Assembly: GCA_054601695.1 (NCBI GenBank)
Contig: BAAHQB010000158.1
Coordinates: forward strand, 1-64,000
Origin: Amorphochlora amoebiformis
Lineage: Eukaryota > Cercozoa > Chlorarachniophyceae
Direction of reading: 5' to 3'
DNA: 64,000 nucleotides
This document shows, piece after piece, positions 33,731 to 64,000 of this stretch (position 1 is the stretch's first letter; every line of letters starts with the position of its first letter). The notes below the pieces were generated by a model. It was not told the origin of the DNA. It searched no databases and saw nothing but the letters and a program-made list of their open reading frames with translations. A program made the translations under genes and the position numbers.

Positions 33731-34000
33731 TACACCATGTGTAGCTAGCCCGGAACCTACAGCTAGTTAACTACGATGAGTTAGACCGTTTTTAGACTAC
33801 GGTTAGATACACGCGACTAGGAGACCAAAAGGGGTTCGGAACCCAAGCACTCCGGAACCGACGGAACCCATGGGTTCCGAGAAGAACGGAAGTATCCGAC
33901 TACCGCACTAAAGTTATTAATAATTATTTGTTTTGATTCAAACGGACTTGAATCGAACTCTGGGCTACCATCTACTATACCACTGGGCTAACAGTATGAA
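33731..34000 (-). mobile_element. tRNA-derived SINE, copy 2 (SKI2 intron)
   Basis: Read on the minus strand it starts CTGTTAGCCCAGTGGTATAG (perfect A box TAGCCCAGTGG). It has the B box GAGTTCGATTC and the internal palindrome GGAACCCATGGGTTCCG, and ends CTAGCTGTAGGTTCCGGGC with a TGTAATAAT tail. It aligns with copy 1 at both ends but differs in the middle, where copy 1 has a CTTACTTC repeat. Confidence 0.8.
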
Positions 34001-34039
34001 AAGATATTGTATATATATATATATACATATAGATATATA

Positions 34040-34106
<67 letters not shown>

Positions 34107-34107
34107 G

Positions 34108-36456
<2,349 letters not shown>

Positions 36457-36460
36457 GTTA

Positions 36461-36525
<65 letters not shown>

Positions 36526-36567
36526 ATTGTAAACATATATATATATATACAAATACATTATTTATTT

Positions 36568-36622
<55 letters not shown>

Positions 36623-36700
36623 TATTGTATAAATATATTTGTGTACACATATGCATAAATTGCTCAGTATATATCTCAAAATATACATCTATCGAGTGCA

Positions 36701-36749
<49 letters not shown>

Positions 36750-36959
36750 CAGTGTATGGAATATAAACATGTGTATATGTTATATATACATATATATACA
36801 TATATATACATAGATTTATACATATATATATATATATATGTATGTGTATATATGTGTATGTATGTATGTGTATAATGTATACGTTATATTTATTCGTATT
36901 TAAATACATTCACATGTATAAATACACGTTATATATGCATTTATTTACATCTGTATACA

Positions 36960-37041
<82 letters not shown>

Positions 37042-37067
37042 TTTGTGTACATAGATATAAATACAGC

Positions 37068-37128
<61 letters not shown>

Positions 37129-37174
37129 TATGTACATATGCAAATGTGTACATAGATATAAATACAGCGTATAC

Positions 37175-37208
<34 letters not shown>

Positions 37209-37228
37209 GCAGTTATATATAAATAAAG

Positions 37229-42432
<5,204 letters not shown>

Positions 42433-42660
42433 CTAGCTAAAACCTTATGCAACAAAGTTAATGCTAATACGTGTGCATTTAAATTGCAATTTTGTATTAT
42501 CTAGATGAGTCGATCAATCAATTGAAAAGATACTACTAGTAGCTAGTTTCAGATTTAGCCTTTTCTAGCGTCTATGTTGCTAGATGGTATTGAATATACA
42601 ACTAGTATAAGATCGTCCTAGAATATACTAAATATCTAGAATATACAATTCAAACCCAGA
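42433..42660. other. CTAG-rich intergenic zone A (convergent SKI2 / chromodomain gene)
   Basis: About nine CTAG tetramers in 228 bp (for example ACTACTAGTAGCTAG, ATCTAGAATAT), against roughly one expected by chance. There are no microsatellites. Confidence 0.7.
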
Positions 42661-42663
42661 TTC

Positions 42664-43029
42664 TTGATCAATGTGACATTTCTAAAATTGCTCTGGCCAT
42701 CAAACCTATCATACCAACTAACTTTGCAGATTCATCATCCACCTTGTTTGCATCCACTATCTTTTCCAGCAGGATCTGCCGTATCCTCTCTTGCCTTTTA
42801 CGTGGGCCCCTGTGATATACAGCGGTATTCATTAGATAAGGCAACCTACGTTGGCGTTATTTCTCAATTACATCACACTAAGTTTCGTCTTCAAATCGAT
42901 CGTCGCATACTGTGGACGAGGTTGCTGTGTGATGGTTTTACGAATGGTGCGCTGGGACGGTTGATGATGCTGAACGCCGTGAACAACTCCACCCGCTACT
43001 GCTATATTTGGGAAGTCAGCGCAATCTAA
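42664..43029 (+). other. 121-codon open frame of unknown status between convergent genes
   Basis: An ATG-to-stop frame in repeat-free sequence just downstream of SKI2 and overlapping the 3' side of the chromodomain gene. It shows no recognisable motif. It may be 3' UTR of either gene or a relic of the missing second ATPase lobe, although I could not read such a lobe on the minus strand. Confidence 0.25.
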
Positions 43030-43050
43030 CATCTCTTCTTTTGAATTATC

Positions 43051-43520
43051 CTAACCGTTGTTCTGCACACTCGTAAACCCCTGAGCTTTGGACGTGAAGG
43101 CAGCTGAAAGCATACAACATTTGTAAAATATACGTTCCACCCCCAACGACTATCCTTACGTTCTGCAACTTCTCGGACATACTCCTTGATCGCTGTAAGC
43201 AGTTTCCATTTGCTCAGCGAGTCTCCATATTGAGAGCGAAGATCGATGAGTTTCTGAGATAAGATACTTAGATATTTGTTTAATATTGAAATGAGACCTT
43301 ACAATGGGATCGATGAATTGAAGTAATATGCTGAGCTGCTGCACATTTCCATCCAGCGGTCTTGTGAATAGAAATACTGTTCGTTTCGTCTTAAAAGCTG
43401 CCACCTGCGAGGATATCATGGTCTTAATTTTTCTAGTCCAAGATGTCAAGTTGGACGTACGATGTCTCGGAACTTAGCAACTCTGTACAGATCAGGGACG
43501 GCGTCTATCACCTTTCGACA

Positions 43521-43552
<32 letters not shown>

Positions 43553-43617
43553 GTATATATATATATTATATAATATTTATCTATATATTTTTAATACAGA
43601 TAGTGTTATCTGAGTAC

Positions 43618-43686
<69 letters not shown>

Positions 43687-43737
43687 ATATACATGTTACC
43701 GTACATATGTGTGTAATGCGTATCCATGGTATGTACT

Positions 43738-43784
<47 letters not shown>

Positions 43785-43889
43785 CATGAATATACTATAT
43801 ATATATATATGTATACATATATATATATATATGTATATCTGTATGTATACATATATATATATATATATATACGTATATATATATATATA

Positions 43890-43933
<44 letters not shown>

Positions 43934-43980
43934 CACTCCTTACATATGAATAGAACACATACATGTCACACATAAACATA

Positions 43981-44022
<42 letters not shown>

Positions 44023-44043
44023 CACATATATATGTATGTATAA

Positions 44044-44080
<37 letters not shown>

Positions 44081-44241
44081 TAATATATAATACTTCTTCT
44101 TACATATGAATAGAACGTATAAATGTCACACATAAACATAATGTGTATATATATATATATATATAATATATAATATATAGTATACACATTATATATATAT
44201 TATAGTACGTATATGATGTATAGTACATGAATATTTATACG

Positions 44242-44311
<70 letters not shown>

Positions 44312-44367
44312 ATACATATATATGTACATACGCACATGCATAGGTATATCTGTACAAAATATACATA

Positions 44368-44400
<33 letters not shown>

Positions 44401-44412
44401 TTATATATGTTA

Positions 44413-44466
<54 letters not shown>

Positions 44467-45978
44467 AATGCAATAGAAATACATTCACTAGGGAAGTATA
44501 TCTGTGCAGTTTATTAGGTATAGGTTACCAGGCCCTCGAAGTATATAGGCTTGAGTCTCTCGTAATCCTTCTCTATCACCCCCTTGGAAACAATGAGCTA
44601 TACATACCACAGTGTCATACAATAGCCTTCGTGGAATAATAATCATTTATCACCACGTCACACCGAGGAAATCTCTTATTCTTGTCCATAGAATTGGACC
44701 TCCACTCAAAAGCACGAATTATCTCCCTGCTCGTTTCTGAACCGTGGTAGACTACCGAGTACCTGACGCATGTCCAATCAGCCGAAAGAAAAATGTTGGT
44801 TTGAGGATCTATACAGGTTCGTCGTTGAATTCAATAAGTTCATCCAGTCCATGACCCTGCTCTCTTCAGTTAGAATCAAGAATGGATGAAGAAATCGAGT
44901 CTTCCCGTGATGGCGCTCGGAGTCGAGAGTCTTGAAATCTGAGCGGTATTCATACATGAGCCCATGAGCCAAGGAACTTACAGCTGAGGAGATGAGAATA
45001 CCATCACTGTACACTGTTGGGTGAGTCTGGGCGATCATTAGAATCGTAACAGTTGCAATTACTTGCAGATTCGGGCCCGCGCTGAAATGAAGCAAGTTAA
45101 GAGTAATGATGACGAAGCTTGAGATGATGTTGGCGTATGCTCACCAGTAGGTCAAGATAGAATTGTAGTTGAGCAGGCACCGATTGCTCAGCCATTGAAC
45201 GTCTTCGTATTGACAATCCCGCAGCCTTGTGTTGAGTTGATATCTGCCTCATTAATATTAGCTTGTGTTGTATGGAATACATGATGGACAATACCTGGGA
45301 TTCACGTAGTCGTTTTGAAGACGTTGGGCATAATTCTTAAAGGCCTGCATGGATGCTTCCTGAGACACCAAAAAATAAGCATTTTTCTGACGGAGAAAGT
45401 TCTCATCTTCGCTTATCTATGAGCACCTTGGATACTCCATATTTTAGGATCTCTTCCTCAGTTTCCCAACTGCAGCGAGTGTATTCCGAATCTTCCCACT
45501 TAATCAGATATAGCCTCCTCTTGAGATCCGGTGTAGAAGGACTCGGAGGGTTCCCCTTAACTTCTGGGTCAAAGTGACAGATGATGCGCTCTATCTGAAA
45601 CCTTAAAGTGGAGCATAGATCCCCTGGACATCCAAACATTGATATCAAATGTATTCCAAAGGATGAGATTTGGGTTTAACCTTCGTCAACCAAGAGCGGC
45701 ACTTTCTGAATATCAGCCTCAGAGAATGTCCCCTTGCCTCTGAGAGACTCAATAGTGTTCCAGTTGCAGTGGATATCAGATAAGTTCTTCCACTTCACCA
45801 AGAAAGCTTTCTTTTGCTGTACAGGGTCGTTCTTCCACGCGACCAGCCGCTCGACCCGCTTGTGTGGCGGTGAAGGCTTATCCGGAATCAAGCTCGAGCT
45901 CTCGAAGGACTTTGTAATCTTTGCTATGACGCATAGCTGCTCCCTCGAGAGCACAGCGGGCTTCAGAATCTCAGCCAT
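43051..45978 (-). CDS. Tandem-chromodomain protein with degenerate, truncated SNF2/CHD ATPase
   Basis: Eleven exons on the minus strand: 45978-45681, 45623-45427, 45359-45295, 45243-45145, 45081-44815, 44762-44654, 44597-44529, 43511-43461, 43404-43303, 43253-43160, 43103-43051. They total 1404 nt (467 codons plus TAG) with every phase consistent. Residues about 40-95 ([15 protein letters not shown]) and 108-165 ([20 protein letters not shown]) are two chromodomains as in CHD1. Residues about 193-420 follow the CHD RecA1 lobe: [18 protein letters not shown]...[50 protein letters not shown]. Walker A (normally DEMGLGKT) is replaced by TYCAGPN at 218-224, and DEAH by DAVP at 371-374. The second RecA lobe is absent. 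Introns are 43-57 nt in most places, except one (TA)n intron of 1017 nt (43512-44528). It could be a pseudo-enzyme chromatin reader or a decaying paralogue; the intact frame favours the former. Confidence 0.85.
43512..44528. repeat. (TA)n intron of the chromodomain gene
   Basis: The only repeat-type intron in this gene. It contains a direct repeat of TTACATATGAATAGAAC and ATGTCACACATAAACATAAT at 43940 and 44100. Confidence 0.8.
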
Positions 45979-46115
45979 GGGGGCTCAAGGTTGAGACTTG
46001 GAGCCCTCGTCCGAGCCCATAACTACCGAGAAGTTAAATAGTTTTGGATCCCGAAAAATATATTAAGAAGCCGAATTATTCTTTCTTTAGATTGGGGCTT
46101 GGGCTCCGAGCGAAG
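45979..46115. promoter_or_regulatory. Divergent promoter between chromodomain gene and VPS36
   Basis: Only 137 bp separate the two start codons, so both promoters and 5' UTRs must lie here or overlap the genes. The segment is repeat-free with mixed composition, and no TATA box is evident. Confidence 0.55.
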
Positions 46116-52094
<5,979 letters not shown>

Positions 52095-52168
52095 CTTAAA
52101 ATACGAAGTCTATATACCGACAATTCAGTCTGACTTGAACTCGCAGTGGTGGTGTATGTGTGTAAATC

Positions 52169-52174
52169 AATAAA
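52169..52174 (+). terminator. AATAAA poly(A) signal of VPS36
   Basis: AATAAA sits 75 nt after the VPS36 stop codon on the same strand, just before the CTAG-rich zone. This is the expected distance for a cleavage/polyadenylation hexamer. Confidence 0.55.
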
Positions 52175-52175
52175 A

Positions 52176-52620
52176 TGGTCTAGATGGTGTACACCCACCA
52201 TATAGATCAGAGTAGAGATGCTGGCAGAGGCTGATACTCGCCTAATGTCTAGAATGTTTGACTAGTAAATACTCAACTGGCCATTTTCTTGATTTTATTA
52301 AAAACCTAAATATATCTAGTATATACTAGAGATTACATGTGATATGAATTTATCTATTTTATAACATCTGTTGTATTCAATCTAGTCAATCAGTGACTCT
52401 AAGGGACAGTCCACACTCTTAGTCTAAGGTAGTCTACTAGTCTATAACACATGTACTAGATGTAGTAATAATTACTAGAATTATACACCCTATATCGGAT
52501 CATCAGATAGCTACTAGAGCTAGCGGAGCTCGTATGTATACTAGTATAGCTAGGGCCTAGCGTCGTCGGCTAATTGGACTTGGTATAACAGTATGACGTC
52601 ATTACCGTGATTTAACTGTT
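52176..52620. other. CTAG-rich intergenic zone B (convergent VPS36 / minus-strand gene)
   Basis: About fourteen CTAG tetramers in 445 bp (ACTAGTATAGCTAGGGCCTAG, TACTAGAGCTAGCGGAG split by other bases). There are no microsatellites and no open frame. Its composition matches zone A. Confidence 0.7.
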
Positions 52621-52795
52621 AAACCATCTTCATGCATATACATTGGGCGCTATCGACATGACAAGAAACCCCCCAAAAAAAAAGCTTACTTCAACAACTC
52701 ATAAGGATACACGCAATGTATGTACATGCACATGTACAGTTGATTTCAAAGCGCTCAGTCACGCTATATTCCGAGCTTAGCCGTCACATCTTGCG

Positions 52796-63658
<10,863 letters not shown>

Positions 63659-63698
63659 CTATATAGTATATATATATATACATACATATACGCGCACA

Positions 63699-63750
<52 letters not shown>

Positions 63751-63914
63751 GACATATCTATATATAATTATATATATATATATACATATACATATCCATA
63801 TATATTATATATATATATATATATGTATATACATATATATATATATTATATATATATATATATATAATATATATTATATATATATATATACAATGTATGT
63901 ATACGATAGTGTCT

Positions 63915-63960
63915 ATTCTGTATGAGATGAAAGGATGACGAAACTACTACCCTTTACCTA
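63915..63960 (-). repeat. 5' echo of exon 63658-63616
   Basis: Minus strand TAGTAGTTTCGTCATCCTTT then CATCTCATACAG resembles the exon start TAGTGGCAGCTTCGTCATAT. It is well diverged. Confidence 0.65.
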
Positions 63961-63969
63961 TATATATAT

Positions 63970-64000
<31 letters not shown>

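Noticed and set aside
44598-44620. 23-nt intron in the chromodomain gene
   Set aside because: Using the donor at 44653 gives a normal 56-nt intron and a better family match (CDVLIVSKG).

Overview
The window is nuclear DNA of an intron-rich, probably flagellated eukaryote that I cannot place more precisely. Most bases are simple repeats: (TA)n, telomere-type CCCTAA/TTAGGG, (CTCTCTCG)n, (GC)n, (TCA)n, (GA)n and (TATG)n. The long open frames inside these repeats (YIYI, LSLSRS, ARAR, DDDD and similar) are artefacts. The real coding sequence is a chain of very short exons, mostly 30-100 nt, separated by repeat-filled GT-AG introns. I found the exons by translating each non-repetitive island and requiring that splice phases join and that the joined protein follow a known family.

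Layout: (1) 206-42432, plus strand: about 45 exons of a SKI2-type DExH RNA helicase, from just before motif Ib to the stop codon. The N-terminus lies left of the window. About 2.6 kb of coding sequence is spread over 42 kb. (2) 43051-45978, minus strand: a complete 11-exon, 467-aa gene with tandem chromodomains and a truncated SNF2/CHD first RecA lobe whose Walker A and DEAH motifs are destroyed. (3) 46116-52094, plus strand: a complete 9-exon, 385-aa VPS36 (ESCRT-II), divergent from gene 2 across 137 bp. (4) 52796-63658, minus strand: the last 11 exons (253 aa) of a protein resembling flagellar-type helical domains with a basic tail, convergent with VPS36. Genes 1/2 and 3/4 converge on two repeat-poor, CTAG-rich intergenic zones.

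The most striking signal is a system of 'exon echoes'. Beside many exons the flanking intron carries one to seven partial copies of that exon. A copy upstream always holds the exon's 5' end with its acceptor side. A copy downstream always holds the 3' end with its donor side. Copies are separated by (TA)n or, once, by TTAGGG arrays. The repeats also look able to supply splice signals: (TA)n gives GTATAT donors and TATATAG acceptors, and sense-strand CCCTAA gives CTAAC branch-point-like motifs plus C-rich tracts ending CTAG or CTAAG. CCCTAA arrays are mostly in sense orientation in both repeat-rich genes.

Functionally the four genes are unrelated (cytoplasmic mRNA decay, chromatin, endosomal sorting, possible flagellar protein), so no operon or pathway is implied. 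A tRNA-derived SINE occurs twice, in opposite orientation, inside SKI2 introns.
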